Source: Acidiphilium sp. (GTDB lineage Bacteria > Pseudomonadota > Alphaproteobacteria > Acetobacterales > Acetobacteraceae). From it: a stretch of DNA of 64,000 bases. Shown here one piece after another: positions 43,584-52,320 of this stretch (positions are counted from its first letter, which is position 1; every line of letters starts with the position of its first letter). The stretch lies in the NCBI GenBank assembly GCA_028688905.1, contig JAQTXH010000001.1, positions 1 through 64,000 on the forward strand, in the 5' to 3' direction. The notes beneath the pieces were generated by a model that saw only the letters and a program-made list of their open reading frames with translations, was not told the DNA's origin and made no database searches. A program made the translations under genes and the position numbers.

Positions 43584-44945
43584 TTATTCTCCTCCTGAGA
43601 GATCGACGGAATGGCCGCCGCCATGGCTGTCGCCAGACTTGAGGACCTGCGCGGCCGTCTGCGCCCCGTGGATCATCGACTGGTTGCGCTTCATGCGCTG
43701 GGCCCAAGCCGGCGGGCCGGAGTCGGCCGACCCGCCTCCGGCCGGCGTGGATCCGCTCGGCGGATTGCCGCCGACGGTTCCCGCAGTCGACGAGCCGCCC
43801 GTCGCGGCGAAGCTGGACCGTGCGCCGGCGGCGAAGCTTTGGCGCATGGAGCTGGAGGCGGAGGCGGCCGCGCGCCGCATTGGGCCTGATGCAGCTGAAG
43901 CCGCCGCGCGTCCCACGCCGCCCAGCCCCGCTGCGACGCCCGACGCGCCGGATCGTCCGGCCGAAGCCAGGCTGTAGGCGGAGGATGCGCCACCGGCCAT
44001 CGCCGCGCCGCCGCGTGCGGCGGCGGCCGTGCCGGAGGCGGCCGCCATCGCTCCCCTCCCGGCCAGGCCGAGCGCACCGGCGCCGGCCATTGCGGTGCCG
44101 GCGACGGCGAGGCCGGTCCCGACCGCGGCGCCCGCGCCGAGCTGGGGCGCGCCGGAGACCAGGCCGGTGGCGATGCCGGGGCCAAAGATGCCGAGGCCGA
44201 GCATGGCGAGCGCGGCGAGCACCACCGACAGAGCTTGCTCGACCGTCGGTTGGCCGCCGGCGTAGGTCTGCGTGAACTGCGAGAAGAGGCCGGTGCCAAT
44301 GCCGACGATGACAGCCAGCACCATCACCTTGACGCCGGAAGCGACGATATTGCCGAGCACCTTCTCGGCGAGGAACGCGGTCTTGTTGAAGAGCGCGAAG
44401 GGAATGAGGATGAAGCCGGCGAGCGTGGTCAGCTTGAACTCGATCAAGGTGACAAAGAGCTGCACCGCCAGGATGAAGAAGGCGATCAGCACCAGGACCC
44501 ATGAGACCATCAGCACGGCGATCTGCACGAAGTTCGCGAAGAAGCTGGTGAAGCCCATCATCTGGTTGGCCGCGTCGAGCAGCGGCTGGCCGGCATCAAG
44601 TCCAACCTGCGCGAGCTTGCCGGGCCGCAGGAAGTCGGCGGTGCCAATTGACGAGCCGCCCGCCTTCAGGCCGATGCCGGCGAAGCTGTTGAAGACGATG
44701 GCCGAGAGATTGTTGAAGTTGTTGATGATGAAAGCGAAGAACCCGATGTAGAGGGTCTTCTTCACCAGTCGCTGGAGGATGTCCTCGTCGGTGCCCCATG
44801 CCCAGAACAAGCCGGCGAGCGTGATGTCGATCACGATCAGCGTGGACGAGAGATAGCCGACCTCACCCTTGATCAGGCCGAAGCCGGAATCGATGTAGGT
44901 GGTGAAGGTGTTGAGGAAGGTGTCGATGACGCCGACATTGTTCAT
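43584..44945 (-). CDS. trbL: TrbL, VirB6-like polytopic membrane protein
   Basis: A 453-residue protein with five to seven membrane segments in the first 270 residues and a long low-complexity tail rich in Ala, Gly and Ser. VirB6/TrbL forms the inner-membrane passage for DNA. Overlaps the preceding trbK-like gene by 4 bases. Confidence 0.93.
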   Translation of the reverse strand: MNNVGVIDTFLNTFTTYIDSGFGLIKGEVGYLSSTLIVIDITLAGLFWAWGTDEDILQRLVKKTLYIGFFAFIINNFNNLSAIVFNSFAGIGLKAGGSSIGTADFLRPGKLAQVGLDAGQPLLDAANQMMGFTSFFANFVQIAVLMVSWVLVLIAFFILAVQLFVTLIEFKLTTLAGFILIPFALFNKTAFLAEKVLGNIVASGVKVMVLAVIVGIGTGLFSQFTQTYAGGQPTVEQALSVVLAALAMLGLGIFGPGIATGLVSGAPQLGAGAAVGTGLAVAGTAMAGAGALGLAGRGAMAAASGTAAAARGGAAMAGGASSAYSLASAGRSGASGVAAGLGGVGRAAASAASGPMRRAAASASSSMRQSFAAGARSSFAATGGSSTAGTVGGNPPSGSTPAGGGSADSGPPAWAQRMKRNQSMIHGAQTAAQVLKSGDSHGGGHSVDLSGGE

Positions 44946-45271
44946 CGCGCATCTCCCTTAGGAGGGGTGGCCGGCGCGGCAGCGCCTGGGGGCGTTTGTG
45001 GCGGCAGAGGCCGCGCCGGCCTGCCGAAGAATCGCTGGCGGTTCTCCTCCCAGACCGCGACGCAATGCGGATCTTCGGCATCCTGGGGACCGAGCGCGCT
45101 GCAACGGCGCAGCTCGGCCGAGAGGTCATCGGATGCTGGTGTGACGATGGTCGGAGGGGTCTCGGCAATGGGGACCGAGTGGCACCGGTTGGTCACCACG
45201 AGAGCCGTGATGGCGACCGCGATCAGGGCGACGATCGCGGCCGCGCGGAAGATCTCCGACCGTCCCAGCAT
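44942..45271 (-). CDS. TrbK-like entry exclusion protein
   Basis: A 109-residue protein with one N-terminal membrane segment (AAAIVALIAVAITALVV) and a short periplasmic part with three cysteines (RCHS, RRCSALG, PHCVAVW) and a proline-rich tail. It fits the alternative TrbK family placed between trbJ and trbL, which blocks redundant transfer into cells that already have the element. Confidence 0.82.
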   Translation of the reverse strand: MLGRSEIFRAAAIVALIAVAITALVVTNRCHSVPIAETPPTIVTPASDDLSAELRRCSALGPQDAEDPHCVAVWEENRQRFFGRPARPLPPQTPPGAAAPATPPKGDAR

Positions 45272-45280
45272 CGCGGCGCC

Positions 45281-46018
45281 TCAGTTGCCGCTGAACATGG
45301 TGACGTTGCCGGGCTGGTAGCCGGTGCGCGTCGAGAAGGTCTTGTAGTTCTGCTGGCCCTGCGCTTCGGCGGCGGCGCTACGCGCTTGCTCGAGCGCATC
45401 GGCCCGCCCCTTGGCGGACAGCACCGCCACCAGGTCGGAGAGCTGCTGGGATTGCAGCGCCAGAAGCTGGTTGCCAGCCTGGGCGGCCTGCAAGGCGCCC
45501 GTGGCGTTCTGGCTCGCCGAGACCAGCGAGGTCATGGCGCTGGAGTTGGTCGGAATGTTGCCGACGACGCCCGCCTGAACCTTCAGGCTGTCCTCGAAGG
45601 CGCCGACCGAGTTTTGCCAGCGCGTCTGCGCGTTGGCGACCATGGCGCTGGTCGAGCCGGTGCCGGCGGCCGAACCGTAGCTCGTCGAATAGGCCTGCTC
45701 GATGCGCTGGACGTTGAAGGCGATGTTCTGCGCCTGGCCGAGCAGCGACTGAGTCTGGGCGATCGATGACTGAAGCTGCGTCAGCGTCGACATCGGCAGG
45801 TTGGCAAGATTGCGCGCCTGGTTGACCAGGCTCGTCGCCTGGTTGGTCAACATCTGGATCTGATTGTTGATCTGCTGCAGCTCTCGCGCGGCGGTCAGCA
45901 CGTTCTGGCTGAAGTTGGTCGGGTCGTAGACGATCCACTGCGCCGAGGCGGGCGGCGCGGCGACGGCCAGGGTGAGCACGACGGCGCTTGCCGCCGCCAG
46001 ATGGCGCAGCTTGATCAT
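45281..46018 (-). CDS. trbJ: TrbJ, VirB5-like mating protein
   Basis: A 245-residue exported protein: signal peptide up to about ASAQ, then WIVYDPTNFSQNVLTAARELQQ and long helical, Gln-rich coiled-coil segments typical of TrbJ. It acts in pilus assembly or cell contact. Overlaps the trbE stop by 4 bases. Confidence 0.93.
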   Translation of the reverse strand: MIKLRHLAAASAVVLTLAVAAPPASAQWIVYDPTNFSQNVLTAARELQQINNQIQMLTNQATSLVNQARNLANLPMSTLTQLQSSIAQTQSLLGQAQNIAFNVQRIEQAYSTSYGSAAGTGSTSAMVANAQTRWQNSVGAFEDSLKVQAGVVGNIPTNSSAMTSLVSASQNATGALQAAQAGNQLLALQSQQLSDLVAVLSAKGRADALEQARSAAAEAQGQQNYKTFSTRTGYQPGNVTMFSGN

Positions 46019-48453
46019 GATGACGTCTCCAGGTTGGTCAGGTCAGGGATGAGATCGGCGGCCCACAGGAGTTCGTGGTCCGCGAGCCAGGCCGTCGTGA
46101 AAGCATCGGGGCCGTGCTCGGCGACGACGCGCTCGATTGCGGCATGGTCGGCCTTTGAGGATGCCGCGCAGAAGGCGAGCGCGACCGGGCCGAGGCCCAG
46201 CTCGAACAGGCGGTTGCCGCGGCGGGATTGGCAGTAGTAGTCGCGCTTGGGCGTAGCGCGGGCGAGGATCTCGATCTGGCGATCGTTCAAGCCGAAGCGG
46301 CGATAGATCGCCGTGATCTGCGGCTCGATCGCGCGCTCGTTCGGCAGGAAGATGCGCGTCGGGCAGCTCTCGACGATCGCCGGCGCGATGTTGCTGCCGT
46401 CGATGTCGGACAGCGACTGCGTGGCGAACACAACGGAGGCGTTCTTCTTGCGCAGCGTCTTCAGCCATTCGCGGAGCTGCTGGGCGAAGGCCGGATCGTC
46501 GAGCACCAGCCAGCCCTCGTCGATGATGAGGAGCGTCGGCCGGCCATCGAGCCGGCCCTCGATGCGATGGAAGAGATAGGTCAGCACGGCGGGTGCCGCG
46601 CCGGCGCCGATCAGCCCCTCGGTCTCGAACGCCTGCACCGGAGCCGAGCCAAGCTGCTCGGTCTCCGCGTCGAGCAGCCGGCCGGAAGCGCCGCCGACGC
46701 AGTACGGTTGCAGCGCTTGCTTCAGCGCCGTCGATTGCAGCAGCACCGCGAGCCCGGTGATGGTGCGCTCCTGCATCGGCGAGGACGCCAGCGAGGTCAG
46801 CGCCGACCAGACGTGCTCCTTCGCGGTCGGGTCGATGGTGACGCCCTCCTTGGCCAGGATGGCCGTCACCCACTCGGCAGCCCAGGCGCGTTCGGGCTGA
46901 TCGTCGATTCGCGCCAGCGGTTGCAGCGACACCGAATGCTCCGAGCCGGCGGACAGGCTGCCGCCGAGATCGTGCCAGTCGCCGCCCATGGCGATCGCCG
47001 CGGTGCGGATGGAGCCGCCGAAGTCGAAGGCGAAGATCTGGCTGTTCCGGTAACGGCGGAACTGCATCGCCATCAGCGCCAGCAGCACCGACTTGCCGGC
47101 GCCGGTGGGGCCGACGATCAGCGTGTGGCCGACGTCGCCGACATGGAGGCTGAGCCGAAACGGCGTCGAGCCTTCGGTCTTGCCGTAAAGCAGCGGCGGC
47201 GCCTTGAAATGCTCATCTCTTGCAGGGCCGGCCCAGACCGCCGAGAGCGGGATCATGTGCGCCAGATTCAACGTCGAGACCGGAGGCTGGCGGACGTTGG
47301 CGTAGGCATGGCCGGGGATGGACCCGAGCCAGGCCTCCAGCGCATTCACCCCTTCCGGCATGCAGGTGAAATCGCGGCCCTGGATCACCTTCTCCACCAG
47401 GCGGAGTTTCTCGCCGGCGAGACCAGGGTCCTCATCCCAGACGGTTACGGTCGCGGTGACGTAAGCCTGGCCGACATCGTCCGAGCCCAGCTCCTGCAGG
47501 GCCATGTCCGCGTCGGCCGCCTTGTTGGCCGCGTCGGAATCCACGAGGGTCGACGCCTCGTTGGTCATCACCTCCTTGACGATGGCGGCGATCGACTTGC
47601 GCTTGGCGAACCACTGCCGCCGGATCTTGGTCAGCAGCTTCACCGCTTCGGTCTTGTCGAGCAGGATCGCGCGGGTGGACCAGCGGTACGGGAAGGCGAG
47701 CCGGTTCAGCTCGTCGAGGATGCCCGGATGGGTCGCGGTCGGGAATCCAACGACGGTGAGCGTGCGAAGATGATGGGCGCCGAGGCGCGGCTCGAGGCCG
47801 CCAGCAAGCGGCTCGTCCGCGAGCAGCGCATCGAGGTGTATCGGCGTCTCGGGGACGCGGATGCGCTGCTGACGGGTCGAGATGGTCGAGTGCAGGTAGG
47901 TCAGCGTGTCGCCGTCGTCGAGCCAGGCGACCTCCGGCATGAAGCCCTCGACCAGTTGCAGGACGCGATTGGTGCGATCGACAAAGCCGTGCAATAGCTC
48001 CCACGGATCGACGCCCGTCCGCGACCGGCCTTCATAGAGCCAGCCCTCGACGCGCGAAGCGTCCTCGGCGGGCGGCAGCCAGACGAAGGTCAGATAGTAG
48101 CGGCTCTCGAAATGCGCGCCGGCTTCCTCGAAGGCGCCCTGACGCTCGAGATCGACCAGCGCCGACGCCGGATCGGGAAAGCGGCTGTGCGGATAGGTCT
48201 GGGCGGCGATCCGCTGCGCCTCGACGAAGATCGCCCAGCCGGAGCCGAGGCGGCGCAGAGCGTTGTTGAGTCGGGCGGTGACGCCGACCAGCTCGGCCGG
48301 CGTCGCGCTATCGAGGTCCGGGCCGCGAAAGCGCGCCGTGCGCTGGAACGAGCCGTCCTTGTTGAGGACGACGCCCTCTTCGACCAAGGCCGCCCAGGGC
48401 AGGAAGTCGGCGAGACCGGCCGAACGATTGCGATATTCGGCGAGGTTCAGCAT
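46015..48453 (-). CDS. trbE: TrbE, VirB4-like ATPase
   Basis: An 812-residue ATPase with the CagE/VirB4 N-terminal domain, Walker A VGPTGAGKSVLLAL (about residues 443-456) and Walker B LLIIDEGWLVLDD (about residues 644-656). It powers pilus assembly and substrate transfer. The frame is intact throughout. Confidence 0.95.
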   Translation of the reverse strand: MLNLAEYRNRSAGLADFLPWAALVEEGVVLNKDGSFQRTARFRGPDLDSATPAELVGVTARLNNALRRLGSGWAIFVEAQRIAAQTYPHSRFPDPASALVDLERQGAFEEAGAHFESRYYLTFVWLPPAEDASRVEGWLYEGRSRTGVDPWELLHGFVDRTNRVLQLVEGFMPEVAWLDDGDTLTYLHSTISTRQQRIRVPETPIHLDALLADEPLAGGLEPRLGAHHLRTLTVVGFPTATHPGILDELNRLAFPYRWSTRAILLDKTEAVKLLTKIRRQWFAKRKSIAAIVKEVMTNEASTLVDSDAANKAADADMALQELGSDDVGQAYVTATVTVWDEDPGLAGEKLRLVEKVIQGRDFTCMPEGVNALEAWLGSIPGHAYANVRQPPVSTLNLAHMIPLSAVWAGPARDEHFKAPPLLYGKTEGSTPFRLSLHVGDVGHTLIVGPTGAGKSVLLALMAMQFRRYRNSQIFAFDFGGSIRTAAIAMGGDWHDLGGSLSAGSEHSVSLQPLARIDDQPERAWAAEWVTAILAKEGVTIDPTAKEHVWSALTSLASSPMQERTITGLAVLLQSTALKQALQPYCVGGASGRLLDAETEQLGSAPVQAFETEGLIGAGAAPAVLTYLFHRIEGRLDGRPTLLIIDEGWLVLDDPAFAQQLREWLKTLRKKNASVVFATQSLSDIDGSNIAPAIVESCPTRIFLPNERAIEPQITAIYRRFGLNDRQIEILARATPKRDYYCQSRRGNRLFELGLGPVALAFCAASSKADHAAIERVVAEHGPDAFTTAWLADHELLWAADLIPDLTNLETSS

Positions 48454-48460
48454 TGGAGCC

Positions 48461-48736
48461 TCAGACGCCGAGATAGGCTGGATAACGAAGGTGCCGGCGC
48501 ACCACGTCGACGAACTGCGGATCGCGCTTCGCCGCCCAGACGGCGGCGGCGTGACCCACCGCCCAGATCAGAGCGCCGGGAATCCAGAGGCGGAGGCCGA
48601 GGGCGATCGCCGCCGCGAGCGTGCCGTTGGCGATCGCCACGGTCCGCGGCGCGCCGCCCATCAGGATCGGGTCGGTGAGCGCGCGGTGGACCGGCGCGAA
48701 GAAGCCGGGCACGTCCGGATCGACGATCGTCGCCAT
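48461..48736 (-). CDS. trbD: TrbD, VirB3-like membrane protein
   Basis: About 91 residues, with VPGFFAPVHRALTDPILMGGAPR before two membrane segments, the standard TrbD/VirB3 layout. ATG 48736 shares a base with the trbC stop (TGATG). Confidence 0.9.
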   Translation of the reverse strand: MATIVDPDVPGFFAPVHRALTDPILMGGAPRTVAIANGTLAAAIALGLRLWIPGALIWAVGHAAAVWAAKRDPQFVDVVRRHLRYPAYLGV

Positions 48737-49077
48737 CAGACCAGCGCCCCGCCGGAGAAGCTGAAGAAGGACAGGAAGAAGCTCGACGCGGCGAAGGCGA
48801 TCGACAGGCCGAACACGATCTGGATCAGCCGGCGAAAGCCGCCCGAGGTGTCGCCAAAGGCGAGCGTCAGGCCGGTGACCGTGATGATGATCACCGAGAT
48901 GATCTTGGCGACAGGCCCTTGCACCGACTCCAGGATGGAGTTGAGCGGGGTCTCCCACGGCATCGAGGAGCCCGAGGCGTAAGCCGCCGGGGCGAAGGCG
49001 AGCGTGAGCGTGGCGAGCGTGACGAGCTCGGCCAGGCGGCGACGCGAAGAGTGGGCGACGGCGAGAACGCGGTTCAT
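48736..49077 (-). CDS. trbC: TrbC, VirB2-like pilin
   Basis: About 113 residues: signal peptide (LATLTLAFAPAAYASG), then two hydrophobic segments (KIISVIIITVTGLTLAFG and IVFGLSIAFAASSFFL) of a type IV secretion pilin. ATG 49077 overlaps the trbB stop as ATGA. Confidence 0.9.
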   Translation of the reverse strand: MNRVLAVAHSSRRRLAELVTLATLTLAFAPAAYASGSSMPWETPLNSILESVQGPVAKIISVIIITVTGLTLAFGDTSGGFRRLIQIVFGLSIAFAASSFFLSFFSFSGGALV

Positions 49078-50087
49078 GATGGGTCTCCGAGGGGCAAGGG
49101 GTCGCCGCCCGCCCCGGCGGACTGGACGCGGTAGTCGCTGGTGGCGGGATCGAGACCGGCGACGAGAGCGAGTTCGGAGAGGCGGCGTTCGCTGCCGCGG
49201 CCGCGCAGCACCGCGACGAGATCGATGGTCTCGGCGATCAGCGCCCTGGGGACGGTGACGACGGCTTCCTGGATGAGCTGTTCGAGGCGGCGCAGCGCAC
49301 CGAGCGCGGTGCCGGCGTGGATCGTGCCGATCCCGCCGGGATGTCCGGTGCCCCACGCCTTCAGCAGGTCCAGCGCCTCAGCGCCGCGCACCTCGCCAAT
49401 TGGGATACGATCGGGCCGCAGGCGCAGCGAGGAGCGGACCAGGTCGGAGAGTGAGGCGACTCCGTCCTTGGTGCGCAGGGCCACCAGGTTGGGGGCGCGA
49501 CACTGCAGCTCCCGGGTATCTTCGATCAGCACCACCCGGTCGGTGGTGCCGGCGATCTCAGCCAGGAGGGCGTTGGTGAGCGTGGTCTTGCCGGTCGATG
49601 TGCCGCCGGCGACCAGGATGTTCTTGCGATCTGCAACGGCGGCGCGGAGAGCCGCGGCCTGGCCGGCCAACATGACGCCGGCGGCGACATAGTCGTCGAG
49701 GGTGAACACCGCGACGGCGGGCTTGCGGATCGCAAAGGCCGGTGCGGCCACCACCGGCGGCAGCAGTCCCTCGAACCGCTCTCCCGTTTCGGGCAGCTCC
49801 GCCGAGACACGCGGTTTGTCGGCATGGACCTCGGCGCCGACATGGTGCGCCACCAGGCGCACGATCCGCTCGCCATCGGCGGCGGACATCGTACGGCCGC
49901 TATCCTCCAGCCCCCCCGACAGCCGGTCTATCCAAAGCCGGCCATCGGGGTTGAGCATGACCTCGACGATCGACGGGTCTTCGAGGAAGGTCGCGATGGC
50001 GGGGCCGAGGGCGGTGCGCAGCATGCGCGCACCGCGTGAGAAGGCCTCGGAATGAAGTGGTGTGACCGCCACGATCGTCCCCGTCAT
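49074..50087 (-). CDS. trbB: TrbB, VirB11-like ATPase
   Basis: A 337-residue hexameric ATPase: Walker [16 protein letters not shown] (about 160-174), Asp box [12 protein letters not shown], Walker B-like [15 protein letters not shown] and His box GGIGTIHAG. It drives pilus dynamics. First gene of the minus-strand trb operon. Confidence 0.95.
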   Translation of the reverse strand: MTGTIVAVTPLHSEAFSRGARMLRTALGPAIATFLEDPSIVEVMLNPDGRLWIDRLSGGLEDSGRTMSAADGERIVRLVAHHVGAEVHADKPRVSAELPETGERFEGLLPPVVAAPAFAIRKPAVAVFTLDDYVAAGVMLAGQAAALRAAVADRKNILVAGGTSTGKTTLTNALLAEIAGTTDRVVLIEDTRELQCRAPNLVALRTKDGVASLSDLVRSSLRLRPDRIPIGEVRGAEALDLLKAWGTGHPGGIGTIHAGTALGALRRLEQLIQEAVVTVPRALIAETIDLVAVLRGRGSERRLSELALVAGLDPATSDYRVQSAGAGGDPLPLGDPS

Positions 50088-50302
50088 TGGCCAATCGCAG
50101 CGCGCGATTAGCGACGGGGACGATTAGAAGAGGCAGTAAGTAGGGCGATTCAACAAGTATTCAGAGATCGTAGGGACGGGGCGTAACGCAGAGAAAAAAT
50201 ACTTGCTGGGTGCGGAGAAGAGTAAGCGGCGCGGCGGCGCATCTTGGGGTCATCCGGATGAGGACGAATCGCCAGGGCAGGCGCGTCAGCGTGCGCGCGT
50301 TA

Positions 50303-51172
50303 TCATTCCGCGGCCGGACCTGCTTGGCGCACGTGCATTTCCACTCGCAGGCCGGCGGTCGCGGCCATGTTCACCAGGGCATCCAGTCCGAACAGATCGA
50401 CCTTGCCGCGCGTGAGATCGGAGATGCGCGGCTGGGTCACGCCGAACACCTTGGCGGCCTGCGACTGACTCAGGTGCGCGCGCGAAATATGATCCTTCAG
50501 AGCCGACATGAGCGCCGAGCGCAGCTTCATGCTCTCGCTAGAGATCGCGCTTTCCTCAATCGGCTCGGCGGTGCTCGGTTCAGCCTTCGGCTCTCGCAAA
50601 GGAGGCCCGTTCCCCGCGATATCGAGCGAGAACTGCTCCTGCGAGATGCTGGCGATCATGGAGGAGAGCCCGATCTTCTCTTCAGCCTTCGCGCGGGCAT
50701 GTTCCGACATAAAGCTGAGGAGATTATCCAGCCCGCTCTTGTCGGATATGGTAACGAAATCCTTGTCCTTGTTCACGAAGACGACGGACTTCTTTTTCTC
50801 GCGCAGAAGCTCGATCACATTGCTCAAGGTGCCGGTGCTTTTGCAGTCCCAGACCATCAGCCCATAGTCGCTGGTCCGCGCCATCTCCAGGTCCTTCGCG
50901 GTGAAATACGCGCGGCTGCCCGCCTTGGCTTTCGAGACGACCCGGTGGACCGGCCATTCGGCGACGTTGTTCCGCGGCGCGTCCCCCGTGCAGAACACGG
51001 TCACCTTGCCAGCATGAAATCGCTGGAGGCATTCCTGGATCGACGTGTCGGCGCCATCGGCGTCTCCAACGACGACATCGAAGTCGGAAGACACGATTTT
51101 GTTGATCCGCTCCTGCACCTTCTCGTGCAGGCGGCTGATGGAAATTGATCCAGCGATGAAGACGGTCGTCAT
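50303..51172 (-). CDS. SLOG-like nucleotide-binding domain fused to an XRE-type HTH
   Basis: A 289-residue protein. Residues 1-150 form a Rossmann-like SLOG-type domain (VFIAGSISISRL, VVVGDADGADTSIQ, SDYGLMVWDCKSTGTLSNVI, KSVVFVN), a class that binds NAD- or ADP-ribose-like ligands. Residues 215-289 are an XRE-type helix-turn-helix (HLSQSQAAKVFGVTQPRISDLTRG). It lies 4 bases after the phosphoribosyltransferase gene. It may sense a nucleotide and repress the pair; the operator-like palindrome at 51823-51840 fits that. Not assigned to a known system. Confidence 0.7.
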   Translation of the reverse strand: MTTVFIAGSISISRLHEKVQERINKIVSSDFDVVVGDADGADTSIQECLQRFHAGKVTVFCTGDAPRNNVAEWPVHRVVSKAKAGSRAYFTAKDLEMARTSDYGLMVWDCKSTGTLSNVIELLREKKKSVVFVNKDKDFVTISDKSGLDNLLSFMSEHARAKAEEKIGLSSMIASISQEQFSLDIAGNGPPLREPKAEPSTAEPIEESAISSESMKLRSALMSALKDHISRAHLSQSQAAKVFGVTQPRISDLTRGKVDLFGLDALVNMAATAGLRVEMHVRQAGPAAE

Positions 51173-51176
51173 TGGT

Positions 51177-51767
51177 TTATTTCCACGTTAGCGAGGCGGC
51201 ATAGACCTGGTTGATCTTCTTGTATGTCCGTAGCGTCTTAGAGACGGCGTCCATGGTCGCGCCGGTGTCGAACAGGTCGTCTAGCAGGAGCACATTCCAG
51301 CACCCCTCGTTGGTGATGGCCGGATTGATACTGAACCGGCCCTGCAGCGCCGCATCTTTTTCCTCGCGGCCATGCAGGTTCTTGAGTTGCGGGCTGCCTT
51401 GCGGGGCCGGCGCTTTCACGATGATGTTGTCGAACACGGGCGTGTCGGTCAGCCGCCCCAGCTCGGTGGCGATTTCATTTACGGGCTGGCGTGCCCGGAC
51501 GGTCGAGGCGGGCATGGGGATGATCAGCCCGATCTTGCCGAACAACGGCAACAAGCTTGTTTTCACCTGCGCTGCCAGCGGCTTTACCTGGTCCCAATCC
51601 CCTCGATATTTCAGCTGATAAAGGGACTCGCCCGGTTCGGAGCGGGTCGTGTCGAAGCGGGGATGGCCATATTCGTCATCCCCGAGGTAAACGCTCGAAA
51701 GGGTATGCTTGTGCAGGGCGTAGCCAAGATCCCAGCTTCCCTCGAGTTTCTTGAGCTGAACTTGCAT
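51177..51767 (-). CDS. ComF-like phosphoribosyltransferase
   Basis: A 196-residue protein with a type I phosphoribosyltransferase core: the PRPP loop VLLLDDLFDTGATMDAVSKTL near the C-terminus and IGLIIPMPASTVRARQPV before it. Enzymes of this fold join PRPP to a base or hydrolyse ribosyl compounds. Pairing with a SLOG domain suggests nucleotide-derivative synthesis and sensing; the substrate is unknown. Confidence 0.75.
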   Translation of the reverse strand: MQVQLKKLEGSWDLGYALHKHTLSSVYLGDDEYGHPRFDTTRSEPGESLYQLKYRGDWDQVKPLAAQVKTSLLPLFGKIGLIIPMPASTVRARQPVNEIATELGRLTDTPVFDNIIVKAPAPQGSPQLKNLHGREEKDAALQGRFSINPAITNEGCWNVLLLDDLFDTGATMDAVSKTLRTYKKINQVYAASLTWK

Positions 51768-51822
51768 GACGGGGCTTCCTCACGAGGGGCCCCGGTGCGC
51801 TCCGACAGGGACGCACGGATCA

Positions 51823-51840
51823 TATACAAAATCTTGTATA
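51823..51840. promoter_or_regulatory. Palindromic operator in front of the phosphoribosyltransferase-SLOG pair
   Basis: Perfect 7-base arms TATACAA (51823-51829) and TTGTATA (51834-51840) around AATC, 56-73 bases upstream of the phosphoribosyltransferase start at 51767. A minus-strand -10-like TATGAT overlaps the left arm. It is the likely binding site of the XRE domain in the second gene. Confidence 0.65.
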
Positions 51841-51866
51841 GGGCGCAATATGCCCGTGTCGCAGTC

Positions 51867-52313
51867 CTAGAGGTTCCCCTCAGGCCCCTCGGATTTTCCG
51901 GCCATGTCCTCGGGAATCTCTTGTCTGAGCTTCGGGCCCTGGCTGAGGCGCCGGCCGAGCGCGGCGACGAAGTTGTCGTAGCGTGTTCCGGCCTGCGCCC
52001 GCGCCGCTTTGGCGGCCGGCTCCGGAAGCGCCGGTGTCGTCGTGAGCCAGAAGCGGATAAACAGGGCGAGCGTCTCGACAGCGATGCCGACGTCGCGCTC
52101 GAGCCGCGCCAGGCGCCGGTCCTGCTGATCGAGGCGTTTGGCGATGGCAGCTTCGCGCCGCTCATCTGCGTCCGGCGAAAGGAACGACGCGATGGCGGCT
52201 TCAGCGATCAGCGACATCGGTTGCTCCCGGCGCGCCGCGTAGTTGGACAGGGACCGCATCACGTCCGGATCGAGATAGACGGAGACCTGAGCCTTCTTAT
52301 TCGGCGCCGGCAT
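51867..52313 (-). CDS. CopG/ribbon-helix-helix regulator next to traG
   Basis: A 148-residue protein with an N-terminal RHH segment (KAQVSVYLDPDVMRSLSNYAARREQPMSLIAEAAI) followed by a helical tail. Such a gene regularly follows traG in trb-type ICEs and may bind oriT or control tra genes. It starts 8 bases after the traG stop. Confidence 0.85.
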   Translation of the reverse strand: MPAPNKKAQVSVYLDPDVMRSLSNYAARREQPMSLIAEAAIASFLSPDADERREAAIAKRLDQQDRRLARLERDVGIAVETLALFIRFWLTTTPALPEPAAKAARAQAGTRYDNFVAALGRRLSQGPKLRQEIPEDMAGKSEGPEGNL

Positions 52314-52320
52314 CCCAGCC

